From positions 62,001 through 126,000 of the forward strand of contig NZ_JADFBY010000006.1 of the NCBI RefSeq assembly GCF_015223065.1: a stretch of DNA of 64,000 nucleotides. Direction: 5' to 3'. Positions within the stretch are counted from its first letter, which is position 1. Each line of letters opens with the position of its first letter. The stretch is from Mucilaginibacter sp. JRF (GTDB lineage Bacteria; Bacteroidota; Bacteroidia; Sphingobacteriales; Sphingobacteriaceae). Below, piece after piece: positions 37,561-45,835 of this stretch. The position numbers and the translations under genes were made by a program. Below the pieces are notes generated by a model. It was not told where the DNA came from and made no database searches. It worked only from the letters and a program-made list of their open reading frames with translations.

Positions 37561-38484
37561 ATGACATTTAAAAAAGCTGCTATTGGTTTAAGTGTGCTGA
37601 TCACATGGTTTACCAACGTAGATGCACAAACCATTACACGCGACGAACTGATATTTTATACCTCGGAGTGGAAAGGCGAACGTTTTAAGGATGGCCGCCC
37701 TAAAATACCCGATGGACTGATTGAACGCGCCAAAAACATTGGTATTGAAGAAGCCTGGACGGTGCTGACCAACGAAGGCTATAACAACCAGTTTGAACGT
37801 GGCTGGAAAACCGTGAACGACAAACCCGTTGTTGGTCGTGCGGTAACTGCCATGTTTATGCCTACCCGCCCGGATGTTGAAAAGAACATTAAAGACCGCG
37901 GCGCTAAGCAAGGCCGTAAGGGTAATACTAATGCTTGGCCAATCGACGTGCTGACTACCGGCGATGTTTATGTAGCCGATGGTTTTGGTAAGATAAAAGA
38001 AGGTACGCTTATAGGTGATAACCTGGGTAATTCCATCTTCAAAAAATCAGGCAATGGGGTAATATTTGATGCCTCGGTGCGCGATTTGCAGGGCTTGAGC
38101 AAAATTGAGGGCTTTAATGCTTTCGTGAGAGATTTTGATCCATCGTACCTGAAAGAAACCGTGTTGATGGGTTTGAATACGCCTATTCGCATTGGCCAGG
38201 CTATTGTTTTGCCTGGTGATCTGGTGATATCTGAAAAAGAGGGTGTGCTGTTCATCCCGGCGCATTTGGCCGAAAAGGTTATTGTAACGGCAGAGTTTAT
38301 TGCCCTGCGTGATAAATTCGGGCAGGAAATGCTGAAAGCAGGCACCTATTCAACCGGTGAGATAGACAGCCAATGGACACCACAAATAAAGGATGCCTTT
38401 ATTAAATGGCTTGATAAGCATCCCGAAGAAATGAAGATGACCCGAGCACAGCTCGACAAGTTTATGGAAAAGCGTACCTGGTAA
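37561..38484 (+). CDS. Exported RraA-family protein, probable class II 4-hydroxy-2-oxoacid aldolase
   Basis: Protein of 307 residues with a signal peptide ending near 'VDAQ'. The RraA/HMG-aldolase fold is seen at 'LTTGDVYVADGFGKIKEGTL', 'IGDNLGNSIFKKSGNGVIFD' and 'ASVRDLQGL'. Asp153 and Arg174-Asp175 are spaced D-X20-R-D, the metal/substrate motif of true aldolases of the family that plain RNase E regulators lack. Flanking extensions (~40-90 and ~230-307) make it longer than the ~210-residue aldolases. It would cleave a 4-hydroxy-2-oxo acid to pyruvate and an aldehyde. Last gene of the four-gene operon, followed by a terminator. Confidence 0.8.
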   Translation: MTFKKAAIGLSVLITWFTNVDAQTITRDELIFYTSEWKGERFKDGRPKIPDGLIERAKNIGIEEAWTVLTNEGYNNQFERGWKTVNDKPVVGRAVTAMFMPTRPDVEKNIKDRGAKQGRKGNTNAWPIDVLTTGDVYVADGFGKIKEGTLIGDNLGNSIFKKSGNGVIFDASVRDLQGLSKIEGFNAFVRDFDPSYLKETVLMGLNTPIRIGQAIVLPGDLVISEKEGVLFIPAHLAEKVIVTAEFIALRDKFGQEMLKAGTYSTGEIDSQWTPQIKDAFIKWLDKHPEEMKMTRAQLDKFMEKRTW

Positions 38485-38506
38485 AAATCAGAATATAAAT
38501 ATTTGC

Positions 38507-38541
38507 AAAAAGAGCGACCTCAAAAAGGTCGCTCTTTTTTT
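38507..38541 (+). terminator. Rho-independent terminator after the RraA gene
   Basis: AGAGCGACCT (38511-38520) pairs perfectly with AGGTCGCTCT (38526-38535) around CAAAA, with A's before and a run of T's after. It is a strong bidirectional-looking terminator closing the RidA-PLP-amidohydrolase-RraA operon. Confidence 0.85.
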
Positions 38542-38587
38542 GTTTAGTGTATGATTTCGGTGAATAAATAATATTTGCTTCTTTTTA

Positions 38588-38619
38588 TTTGGATTTATTC
38601 TAAATAAGATTTTACTTTG
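38588..38619 (+). promoter_or_regulatory. Probable promoter of the TonB receptor gene
   Basis: TTTG (38588-38591), a 20-base spacer, and TTACTTTG (38612-38619, one mismatch to TAnnTTTG) lie 47 bases before the ATG at 38666. No Fur-box-like palindrome was recognised, so iron control is not shown by the sequence. Confidence 0.4.
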
Positions 38620-38665
38620 TTCAATCACACCGGGTTGCTCGCAGCCATAAACTTATTAATCAATC

Positions 38666-41110
38666 ATGAAATCTTACTTATGCAGTAAAACTTCTACAAA
38701 AACAATTGTTAAAGGCATCAGCCTGTTTATTATTTTATTGGTTTGCGGTTCACAAACCTACGCCCAAAACGTAAACATAACCGGTACCGTAACCACTGCC
38801 GACGGACAGCCTGCACAAGCGGTAACCATATCTGTAAAAGGCGGAACTAAAGGCGCAGTAACAGGCGCCAACGGTAATTACACTATAAAAAATATTAAGC
38901 CGGGCAGCTATACCCTGATCGCATCGCTTATTGGTTTAGAAAGCCAGGAGCAGCAGGTTAATGTTGTAGCCGGGCAGCAAGCCGTAGTGAATTTTGTACT
39001 TAAAGAAAATTCATCGCAATTGCAGGAGGTAACCATATCATCGCGTAATACCAATAAGGTGAATGCCATGGTTGCCAAAACGCCGCTGAAAAATCTGGAA
39101 AATCCGCAGGCATACCATGTGGTATCGCTTGAAACTATTAAGCAGCAGGGCATTGTTAATTTTGATGATGTAATGCGCAACGTACCGGGCATAGCCCGTA
39201 CTTGGGAATCAACAGGCCGTGCAGGTGATGGTGCCGCATACTTTGCCTTGCGTGGCTTTGAAGCGCAGCCCTCGCTTTACAATGGCCTGCCGGGTTTTAC
39301 ATCAGGCAACCTTGATTTGGCTGATGTGCAGGAGGTTCAGGTGCTGAAAGGCCCGTCGGGTACACTGTTCGGCGCCAACTTTGTTGGGTATGGCGGTATC
39401 ATCAACGTGATCACCAAAAAGCCTTACTTCAGTACAGGTGGCGAGGTTGCATTTACCGCGGGCAGTTTCGGCCTTAACCGTATCTCGGCTGATGTAAATA
39501 CGCCGTTAAGTAAAACAGAAAAGGTAGCCCTGCGTGTAAATACCGCTTACAGCACCGAAAACAGTTTTCAGGATGCAGGTTACCGCAAGTCGTTTTTCCT
39601 GGCGCCTGCCATTACCTACCAGGCTAATGATAAGCTTACGTTCAACTTTATGGCGGAGATATTGCAGGAGGAAAGATCAGTAGCGCCGGTATTCTTCAAT
39701 ACCAACCGTGCCGATCCGCTTACACAAAGAAACATTGCCGAGCTTAACCTCGACCCCAAAAAATCATTCACCAGTAATGATCTGCCTATAAAAAACCCGC
39801 GCTATACCATGCAGGGCGAAATGACGTACAAGTTCAACGATCACTGGACATCGCAAACCGCCATATCGCGCGGCTCGGTAAAGGCTGATGGTTATTATGG
39901 TTACATATATGGCAATGCGGCGGGCACCAACGTGTTTGAGCAATACATTCATAAAGAGAATCAAACCAGTAACACCATTGATATACAGCAAAATTTTAAT
40001 GGCGATGTTGAGCTGGGCGGTATGCGCCACCGCTTATTGTTAGGGTTAGATTACTTTAACCGTAATATAATTGATAACGGTACAGGTTACGGTATGATGC
40101 GTTTGGTTACTCCGCAGGGCGATGTGAGTTATCCGGATGGCGCATTGCCTGTATACCTTACCCGTGCATCGGTTGATAGTTTGCTGGCAGGCACAGGCAA
40201 CAGCCAAAGCAATGTGAGTACATCAACCTACGCGGCATATATATCAGATGTTATAACCGTAGCGCCGGGCCTGAATGTGCTGGCCAGCTTACGTGCCGAT
40301 GGTTTGGTTGATCATGGTGAAATGGGCGACCCGACAGATAACTTCCGCCAATTCAAACTCTCGCCAAAATTCGGGCTGATCTACCAGCCGTTGATAGACA
40401 GGCTTTCGATCTTCGCCAATTACCAAAACTCGTTTTTAAATGTTGGCCCGCAACAGGTGTTCGATCAGGATGGTGAAACCAACCCGCGTGTAAAAACATT
40501 TACGCCCGAGCATGCCAACCAACTGGAGTTTGGCGCCAAAACCAACCTGTTCTCTGATAAGCTATCGGCTACGGTATCATACTACGATATAAAGGTGGCC
40601 AACCGTGTTACGCCTTTGGTTGAAAACCCGTTTGATTATGATCAGCGTGGTAAGGTGCGCAGCCGTGGTTTTGAGATAGATATTAACGCTTACCCTGCAC
40701 CGGGATGGAGCCTGCTTGCCGGTTACGCCCATAACCGTATTCAAAATACATCAAGCAACGGTACCGATTTTTATACCGAGAACGGCCGTGCGCCGGGTGG
40801 CCAGGGCCCGCAGGATATGGTAAACCTGTGGAGCAACTACAAGATACAGCGCGGCAGCCTGAAAGATTTTGGCTTTGGTATTGGCGGCAACTACGCCGGT
40901 GTATACAAGGTGATAGATAACAGTGTAACCGGTGTTTTTGAATTACCGAGCTACACCCTTTTAAATGCAAGTTTATTTTATGATAGCGACCGTTACAGAA
41001 TAACGCTGAACGGTAATAATCTAACCAACAAGCAGTATTATACCGGCTATTGGTCAGTTAATCCGCAACGCCCGGTAAACTACACGGCAAGTTTTGCCTA
41101 TCGGTTTTAA
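38666..41110 (+). CDS. TonB-dependent siderophore-type receptor
   Basis: Outer-membrane receptor of 814 residues: signal peptide ending 'TYAQ', a carboxypeptidase-regulatory-like domain (~35-118, 'ITGTVTTADGQPAQAVTISV'), plug domain with 'GIARTWESTGRAGDGAAYFA' and 'EVQVLKGPSGTLFGA', and a barrel ending 'NYTASFAYRF'. Length and C-terminus fit FecA/FhuA-type siderophore receptors rather than SusC; no SusD partner follows. Its position after the RraA operon is behind a terminator, so a functional link is not supported. The ligand cannot be predicted. Confidence 0.85.
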   Translation: MKSYLCSKTSTKTIVKGISLFIILLVCGSQTYAQNVNITGTVTTADGQPAQAVTISVKGGTKGAVTGANGNYTIKNIKPGSYTLIASLIGLESQEQQVNVVAGQQAVVNFVLKENSSQLQEVTISSRNTNKVNAMVAKTPLKNLENPQAYHVVSLETIKQQGIVNFDDVMRNVPGIARTWESTGRAGDGAAYFALRGFEAQPSLYNGLPGFTSGNLDLADVQEVQVLKGPSGTLFGANFVGYGGIINVITKKPYFSTGGEVAFTAGSFGLNRISADVNTPLSKTEKVALRVNTAYSTENSFQDAGYRKSFFLAPAITYQANDKLTFNFMAEILQEERSVAPVFFNTNRADPLTQRNIAELNLDPKKSFTSNDLPIKNPRYTMQGEMTYKFNDHWTSQTAISRGSVKADGYYGYIYGNAAGTNVFEQYIHKENQTSNTIDIQQNFNGDVELGGMRHRLLLGLDYFNRNIIDNGTGYGMMRLVTPQGDVSYPDGALPVYLTRASVDSLLAGTGNSQSNVSTSTYAAYISDVITVAPGLNVLASLRADGLVDHGEMGDPTDNFRQFKLSPKFGLIYQPLIDRLSIFANYQNSFLNVGPQQVFDQDGETNPRVKTFTPEHANQLEFGAKTNLFSDKLSATVSYYDIKVANRVTPLVENPFDYDQRGKVRSRGFEIDINAYPAPGWSLLAGYAHNRIQNTSSNGTDFYTENGRAPGGQGPQDMVNLWSNYKIQRGSLKDFGFGIGGNYAGVYKVIDNSVTGVFELPSYTLLNASLFYDSDRYRITLNGNNLTNKQYYTGYWSVNPQRPVNYTASFAYRF

Positions 41111-41160
41111 GGGAGTTGATGAGTGTATAGTTTTTTGAAATTCATCTACCTATGAATAAA

Positions 41161-41208
41161 GCCCTGTTTGTCCGTGCGGCCGTTTGTTGGCGCACGGGCA
41201 AAACAGGC
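41161..41208 (+). other. Long imperfect hairpin before the small Cys-protein gene
   Basis: The 18-base arms 41161-41178 and 41191-41208 pair in most positions around a 12-base loop (TCCGTGCG against CGCACGGG at the inner end). No T run follows, so it is more likely a leader structure of the gene at 41225 or a decayed terminator of the TonB receptor gene. Confidence 0.4.
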
Positions 41209-41224
41209 ACAAATTAAATTGCCT

Positions 41225-41551
41225 ATGTGTCAGCATATAGTATTAGCCCGCAAGGGACAAACCGTAATTAGCCAATGCCCCGATTGCAGAACCTTTTGCA
41301 TTTGGCAGCATAATTTGTTGCTTAATTTTTCGGAAGAACAATTCCGGTCGTTCAAAACATTTACCGCTAACCTGGATGCTGCCGATGCCTCATTCCCTTT
41401 CCCTGATGGTGAGGAACGCCTGGTGCTGCGCACACCTAATAACGACATTTGCCTCACCTTTAGTTTGGATGAATGGGACGGTTTTCAGGCCGCGATGGAA
41501 GATGCCGTTTATTTTGGCAATATTTATGATATGATGGCCGGCCAGCGTTAA
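41225..41551 (+). CDS. Small conserved protein of unknown function (DUF6686-like)
   Basis: Protein of 108 residues. ATG 41225 is chosen because 'MCQHIVLARKGQTVISQCPD' is a natural start, while the in-frame upstream start at 41168 runs through the hairpin. Cys2, Cys37-like 'SQCPDCRTFCIW' residues could bind a metal or form disulfides. No signal peptide. I believe it matches a family of short Bacteroidota proteins (DUF6686), but function is unknown. It ends 17 bp before the convergent epimerase gene. Confidence 0.6.
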   Translation: MCQHIVLARKGQTVISQCPDCRTFCIWQHNLLLNFSEEQFRSFKTFTANLDAADASFPFPDGEERLVLRTPNNDICLTFSLDEWDGFQAAMEDAVYFGNIYDMMAGQR

Positions 41552-41568
41552 GCCGACCGGCATATCAA

Positions 41569-42453
41569 TTAATAATACTTCAAAATATCATCCACCAGTT
41601 TAGGGCCTGTGGCTTCCCAACCCAATACCTCACTGGTTTTTTGGCTCGATGCCGGGCAATTCAATGATGCGAAATGCGCGAACCAGCCAAAGTATGCCGC
41701 TACATCATCGCCGGTTTTGATTGCTACGGGCAGGCCTTTACGCTGGCCTATAGCCTCGGCTATCTTACGGAAAGGTATACCCGTTTCGGCCATAGGGTGG
41801 AAAACCTTTAATGCCGGTTTTTTCTCGATAGCTAATCTGTACACTTTAGCCGCATCGGTACGGTGAACAGCCGGCCATTGGTTGCTGCCATCATTAGCAT
41901 AAGCGGCTTCACCTTTTTCTATGGCGATATCGATCAGCATCGGTACAAAACCATGGTCGCCATCCCCATGTACGCTTGGGGGTAAACGCACAATGTATAC
42001 ATCAGCACCTTTATCGGCAGCGGCTTTGGCAGCTTCTTCTGATGCCGCGCGTGGTATCACGTCTGATCCGCCTGGTACAACATCATCCTCGGTAGCCTGT
42101 CTGCCTAAGCCAAGCAAACCCACACCCGATGTGATGACCAGTGGTTTACCGGTACCGGCCAAAACATCACCAAAGGTTTCGATCACCAGGCGGTCGGCCT
42201 CGCAGTTAGCTTTGTACTTTGAAAAATCGTGGTTAAAGGCGGTATGCAGCACGGCATCGCACGTGGTAGCGCCCTGCTTAATAATATCGGCATCATTAAC
42301 ATCGCCTTGCAGCACTTGGGCACCGGCGGCGATTAGTTTTTCGGCAGCTTCGGCCGAGCGTACCAGCCCCAACACCTGGTGGCCGTTACTTAATAATTCA
42401 TTTACAATTGCGGAGCCCACAAATCCGGATGCTCCTGTTACAAATACTCGCAT
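41569..42453 (-). CDS. NAD-dependent epimerase/dehydratase-family (atypical SDR) protein
   Basis: Cytoplasmic protein of 294 residues. The Rossmann nucleotide-binding motif is 'VTGASGFVGSAIVNELL' (G-x-x-G-x-x-G), followed by 'VLQGDVNDAD' and 'VLHTAFNH'. The usual YxxxK catalytic pair is not evident in the expected place ('VITSGVGLLG' is followed by an insertion), placing it among atypical SDRs annotated as NAD(P)-binding oxidoreductases. Substrate unknown. It lies 74 bp downstream of the Crp/Fnr gene on the same strand and may be co-transcribed. Confidence 0.8.
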   Translation of the reverse strand: MRVFVTGASGFVGSAIVNELLSNGHQVLGLVRSAEAAEKLIAAGAQVLQGDVNDADIIKQGATTCDAVLHTAFNHDFSKYKANCEADRLVIETFGDVLAGTGKPLVITSGVGLLGLGRQATEDDVVPGGSDVIPRAASEEAAKAAADKGADVYIVRLPPSVHGDGDHGFVPMLIDIAIEKGEAAYANDGSNQWPAVHRTDAAKVYRLAIEKKPALKVFHPMAETGIPFRKIAEAIGQRKGLPVAIKTGDDVAAYFGWFAHFASLNCPASSQKTSEVLGWEATGPKLVDDILKYY

Positions 42454-42527
42454 AGGTTAGCAATTTTATTTATAACAAAGTTGCATAGCAGAGGCATCTC
42501 AAAACAAGGTCATTTGACACGATTTTT

Positions 42528-43109
42528 TCAGGAGCGTAGCAACTGATCGTGGCGTACCCTGTTCAGGGTTTTTAGGGAGATGCCGAGGTACGATGCGATC
42601 ATCCGCAAGGGCAGGCGCGATAGCAGCTCGGGCGAGGTGCGTACAAAGTCCTCGTACTTTTGCTCGGGTGTGGCGCTTAAAGCTGTAAGTAAACGTTGGC
42701 GATTATTGTATCCGCTGCGCGATATTAATTGCTCGGCAAATAGCTTTAGCTGCGGCACGCTTACCAGCAAACCATCAAATTCGGGCTTGGCCCAAAGCAG
42801 TACCTCGCTGGGTTCAACAGCGTTTATATAGTATTGTGTTGGTGTTTGCTGATCGTAACTTTCAGGGTCGAGCATCCAGTTATCCTCGGGCGAGAATTGC
42901 AGGATATGCTCGCCGCCATCGGCAGTTACGCTAAAAAAGCGCAATAACCCTTTAGCAATAAATATTTTATGACGGCATATATCGCCCTCGCGCAGCAAAA
43001 ACTCGTTACGGCGCAGCTTTTTAAGGGTAGCCCCGGCAATAACACGGTTTATGTCGTCATCGCTAAGGGTGGTTTGCCGTCGCAGGTAATTTTCAAATTC
43101 AGCTATCAT
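42528..43109 (-). CDS. Crp/Fnr-family transcriptional regulator
   Basis: Protein of 193 residues. The N-terminal cyclic-nucleotide-binding-type barrel spans ~10-120 ('LRRNEFLLREGDICRHKIFI', 'KGLLRFFSV'); a short C-terminal helix-turn-helix is 'LPLRMIASYLGISLKTLNRV' (~165-184). The effector is unknown; such small Bacteroidota members often sit next to an oxidoreductase gene they control, as here with the SDR gene. The promoter TTTG-N19-TAACTTTG ends only 9 bases before the start codon, suggesting a nearly leaderless transcript. Confidence 0.85.
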   Translation of the reverse strand: MIAEFENYLRRQTTLSDDDINRVIAGATLKKLRRNEFLLREGDICRHKIFIAKGLLRFFSVTADGGEHILQFSPEDNWMLDPESYDQQTPTQYYINAVEPSEVLLWAKPEFDGLLVSVPQLKLFAEQLISRSGYNNRQRLLTALSATPEQKYEDFVRTSPELLSRLPLRMIASYLGISLKTLNRVRHDQLLRS

Positions 43110-43118
43110 GTATCAAAC

Positions 43119-43149
43119 CAAAGTTATACAAATACAGGCTTGGGTGCAA
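43119..43149 (-). promoter_or_regulatory. Consensus promoter of the Crp/Fnr gene
   Basis: On the minus strand TTTG (43149-43146), 19 bases, then TAACTTTG (43126-43119). This is a full match to the Bacteroidota promoter. The start codon at 43109 follows within 10 bases, so the mRNA leader would be only a few bases long. Confidence 0.6.
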
Positions 43150-43233
43150 AATGTTTAAAGTGTATAAGTTATGCAGTATTTATAGCTGTTGGGCTTAAGC
43201 GCGTTTTTATAAAATCCATATCTTAGCCCCATT

Positions 43234-44607
43234 ATGCTTACAGTTGAAAAGATAGGCGGCACATCCATGAGTGCCCTGCACCAGGTTATTGACAATATTA
43301 TTTTATATAAACGTACCGGAGCTGAGTTATACAACCGCGTTTTTGTGGTTTCAGCATTCTCGGGCGTTACCAATGTACTGCTCGAAAATAAAAAGACCAA
43401 GGCCCCCGGAGTATACCACCGCCTTGCCGCGCGCGAGAGTTATGATGTAGCCTTGAACGAGGTTACTGAGTTTTTAAAGGAACTTAACAAAAAATACGAA
43501 CCGCTTGGCCTTGATGTAGCCGCTGCCGACGCGATGATAGAAACACACATGGCCCGCGCACTTACTTACCTTGATAGTGCCACCACCATGCTGGCATCAG
43601 GCTATTTGAATGAGGGTGTGTTGTTGGCCGCACGCGAGATATTGGCCTCGATAGGCGAAACTCATTCGGCCTATGTATTAGCAAGCATTCTGCGTAACAA
43701 GGGTGTAAATGCCGAATTGGTTGATCTTGCCGGTTTTGATGATTCGCGCGCCATGACCATTAACGAGCGTATTGCTGATGCCTTCAACAAGATAAATATG
43801 CCTAATTGTGTGGCCATTGTTACCGGTTATGCCAAAGGTACCGAGGGTATTATGCGCGAGTTCGATCGTGGTTATTCGGAAGTTACCTTCTCAAAAATCG
43901 CTGAGATATTGTTGCCTGCCGAGGCCATAATCCATAAGGAATATCACCTTTCAACCGCCGACCCGGCCATTGTGGGTATCGAGAATGTGCGCCCGGTAGG
44001 TAATACCAATTACGATATTGCCGACCAGTTAGCTGATGTAGGCATGGAAGCTATCCACCCAAAGGCATCAAAACCGCTGGAGATGGCGGGCATTCATCTC
44101 CGCATAAAAAATACCTTTGAGCCCGAGCACCCCGGCACGCTGATAACCCGTGGTTATGTTTCGGCGCAAAAAAGGGTAGAGGTTATTACCGGTACCGACC
44201 AGCAATTACTGATAGATATTTACGACCCGCTGATGGTGGGTAACGTAGGTAGCGATCTGCAAATCATGCAGCTGTTTTTTAATCACGGTGTTAGCTACAC
44301 CTTTAAAAGTACCAGCGCCAACAGCATAACCATAGTAATATGGGAGAATGATTTGCGCCAGGAATTACTGACCGACCTGCGTGCCGCCTTTGAGCGTGTA
44401 ACCTGCGACCCTGTGGCCGTAGTTTGTTTACTGGGCAGCAATATGGATAAACCCGGATTGCTGGCCAAAGCCACCGCCGCGCTTGCCGATAACGAGATAA
44501 ACATAATGGCTGCCGGTATTGCCAACGGACGTGTAAATATCCAGTTTGTATTAGCGCGCGATCTGTTCCGTAAGGCCATTATTGCTTTGAATGCTGAGGT
44601 TGGTTAA
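43234..44607 (+). CDS. Aspartate kinase
   Basis: Cytoplasmic enzyme of 457 residues that phosphorylates L-aspartate, first step to lysine, threonine and methionine. The kinase domain starts with 'VEKIGGTSMSAL' (variant of KFGGTS) and has 'VFVVSAFSGVTN', 'VTGYAKGTEGIMREFDRGYS' and 'EAIHPKASKPLEMAGI'. Two ACT domains follow (~310-457, 'VVCLLGSNMDKPGLLAKATA'), which usually mediate amino-acid feedback. Monofunctional, unlike the kinase-homoserine dehydrogenase fusions. The insert between residues 50 and 130 is longer than in enteric LysC. Stands alone, divergent from the Crp gene. Confidence 0.9.
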   Translation: MLTVEKIGGTSMSALHQVIDNIILYKRTGAELYNRVFVVSAFSGVTNVLLENKKTKAPGVYHRLAARESYDVALNEVTEFLKELNKKYEPLGLDVAAADAMIETHMARALTYLDSATTMLASGYLNEGVLLAAREILASIGETHSAYVLASILRNKGVNAELVDLAGFDDSRAMTINERIADAFNKINMPNCVAIVTGYAKGTEGIMREFDRGYSEVTFSKIAEILLPAEAIIHKEYHLSTADPAIVGIENVRPVGNTNYDIADQLADVGMEAIHPKASKPLEMAGIHLRIKNTFEPEHPGTLITRGYVSAQKRVEVITGTDQQLLIDIYDPLMVGNVGSDLQIMQLFFNHGVSYTFKSTSANSITIVIWENDLRQELLTDLRAAFERVTCDPVAVVCLLGSNMDKPGLLAKATAALADNEINIMAAGIANGRVNIQFVLARDLFRKAIIALNAEVG

Positions 44608-44763
44608 TATTAATTATTCTAAATCATGTAAATAGATATTACTTGTGATTATTTATATGATTTATATAATATTTTGATTGATTTTTATAGCTTTGATGTA
44701 TTACAGATATGATTTTAAAGAATAGTATTTCGCCTCCAAAGTATTAATAAATAGTGATTAGTT

Positions 44764-44794
44764 ATACCAGGGCTGTTTATCGGCTCTGGTATTG
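44764..44794 (+). terminator. Weak stem-loop after the aspartate kinase gene
   Basis: ATACCAG (~44764) pairs with CTGGTAT (~44787) with an imperfect GGC/GCT extension, followed by TGAATTTATTT. It is over 150 bp past the stop in an AT-rich 247-bp gap that otherwise shows no gene, so it may end the kinase transcript or form part of the EamA leader. Confidence 0.35.
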
Positions 44795-44854
44795 AATTTA
44801 TTTATTAACTTTTAACTCCTTGTTTGTTCAGGAACAGGCAGATCCATTCTTTTT

Positions 44855-45730
44855 ATGAAAAGATCATATATTGTATTACACCTCGCTGTAATTCTCGCGG
44901 GTTTTACCGGTGTGTTCGGTAAGCTTATCTCTTTAAACCAAGTGCCGTTGGTATGGTACCGTGTGTTTTTCTCGGCTATTATTTTATGGTTTGTATTAAG
45001 GTTGTTTAAAGTATCAACAGCCATTACAGCAAAGCAAAAGTTTGACATTGCCAAGGTGGGCATGCTCATCACCATACACTGGGTGTTTTTTTACGCGAGC
45101 ATCAAGTACTCCAACATCTCGGTAGGGGTGGTATGTTATTGTTTAACCAGCTTTTTCACCGCCATATTCGCCCCGTTTGTAAACAGGCAGAGATTCAATG
45201 TAACCGAGCTGGGCTTAAGTATGCTTACACTGTTTGGCATAGCGCTCATATTTCATTTTGATTCATCGTACCAGCTGGGTATAGGTTTGGGTGTAATATC
45301 ATCGGCTTTCGCGGCGCTGTATACCATTTATAATGAGCGTTTGGTTAAGCAGTACGACAGTCGTTTAATCAACTTTTACCAAATGGCCGGCGGAACTGTA
45401 GGGTTGGGTGTTTTGATGCCGGTATATCTTTGGTTCTATCCTGTTAATGTAATTCCCAATTTTACGGATGTTGGTTATTTGCTTCTGTTGGCATCTATTT
45501 GTACCGTTGGTCTGTACATTATGTTTGCCGAAACACTGAAGCTTATACCGGCCTTCACCGTAAACCTGAGTTTTAACCTTGAACCTGTATACTCCATTGT
45601 ACTGGCGTTCCTGTTTTTTAAGGAGGGCAGGGAGGTTAACTTTTCCTTCTATTTAGGATTACTTTTCGTGATGATGTCGGTAGTGCTGCAAACCATGATA
45701 TCGGTACGAAAGAGCAGGGTGGTAGTTTGA
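44855..45730 (+). CDS. EamA-family (DMT) transporter
   Basis: Inner-membrane protein of 291 residues with ten hydrophobic helices arranged as two EamA repeats; the first begins 'LHLAVILAGFTGVFGKLISL', the second near residue 145 ('LGVISSAFAALYTIYNERLV'), and 'FNLEPVYSIVLAFLFFKEG' is the typical C-terminal signature. Members export amino acids, nucleobases or other small metabolites; substrate cannot be told. The gene is followed directly by a strong terminator. Confidence 0.85.
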   Translation: MKRSYIVLHLAVILAGFTGVFGKLISLNQVPLVWYRVFFSAIILWFVLRLFKVSTAITAKQKFDIAKVGMLITIHWVFFYASIKYSNISVGVVCYCLTSFFTAIFAPFVNRQRFNVTELGLSMLTLFGIALIFHFDSSYQLGIGLGVISSAFAALYTIYNERLVKQYDSRLINFYQMAGGTVGLGVLMPVYLWFYPVNVIPNFTDVGYLLLLASICTVGLYIMFAETLKLIPAFTVNLSFNLEPVYSIVLAFLFFKEGREVNFSFYLGLLFVMMSVVLQTMISVRKSRVVV

Positions 45731-45734
45731 CCAT

Positions 45735-45769
45735 AAAAAAGGAGCATCAGTAACTGATGCTCCTTTTTT
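45735..45769 (+). terminator. Rho-independent terminator after the EamA gene
   Basis: AAAAAAGGAGCATCAG (45735-45750) pairs perfectly with CTGATGCTCCTTTTTT (45754-45769) around TAA. The A and T flanks make it usable in both directions. Confidence 0.9.
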
Positions 45770-45822
45770 ATTTGTTTCAACATAATTTATCTGTACGTAA
45801 CATTTAGTTAAAGCCTGCCCTG

Positions 45823-45830
45823 TAGGTTTG
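45823..45830 (+). promoter_or_regulatory. -7 box immediately before the second ECF sigma gene
   Basis: TAGGTTTG matches TAnnTTTG exactly and ends 5 bases before the ATG at 45836. Transcription would begin at or next to the A of the start codon, implying a leaderless mRNA. No strong -33 box was seen. Confidence 0.5.
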
Positions 45831-45835
45831 GGGCG

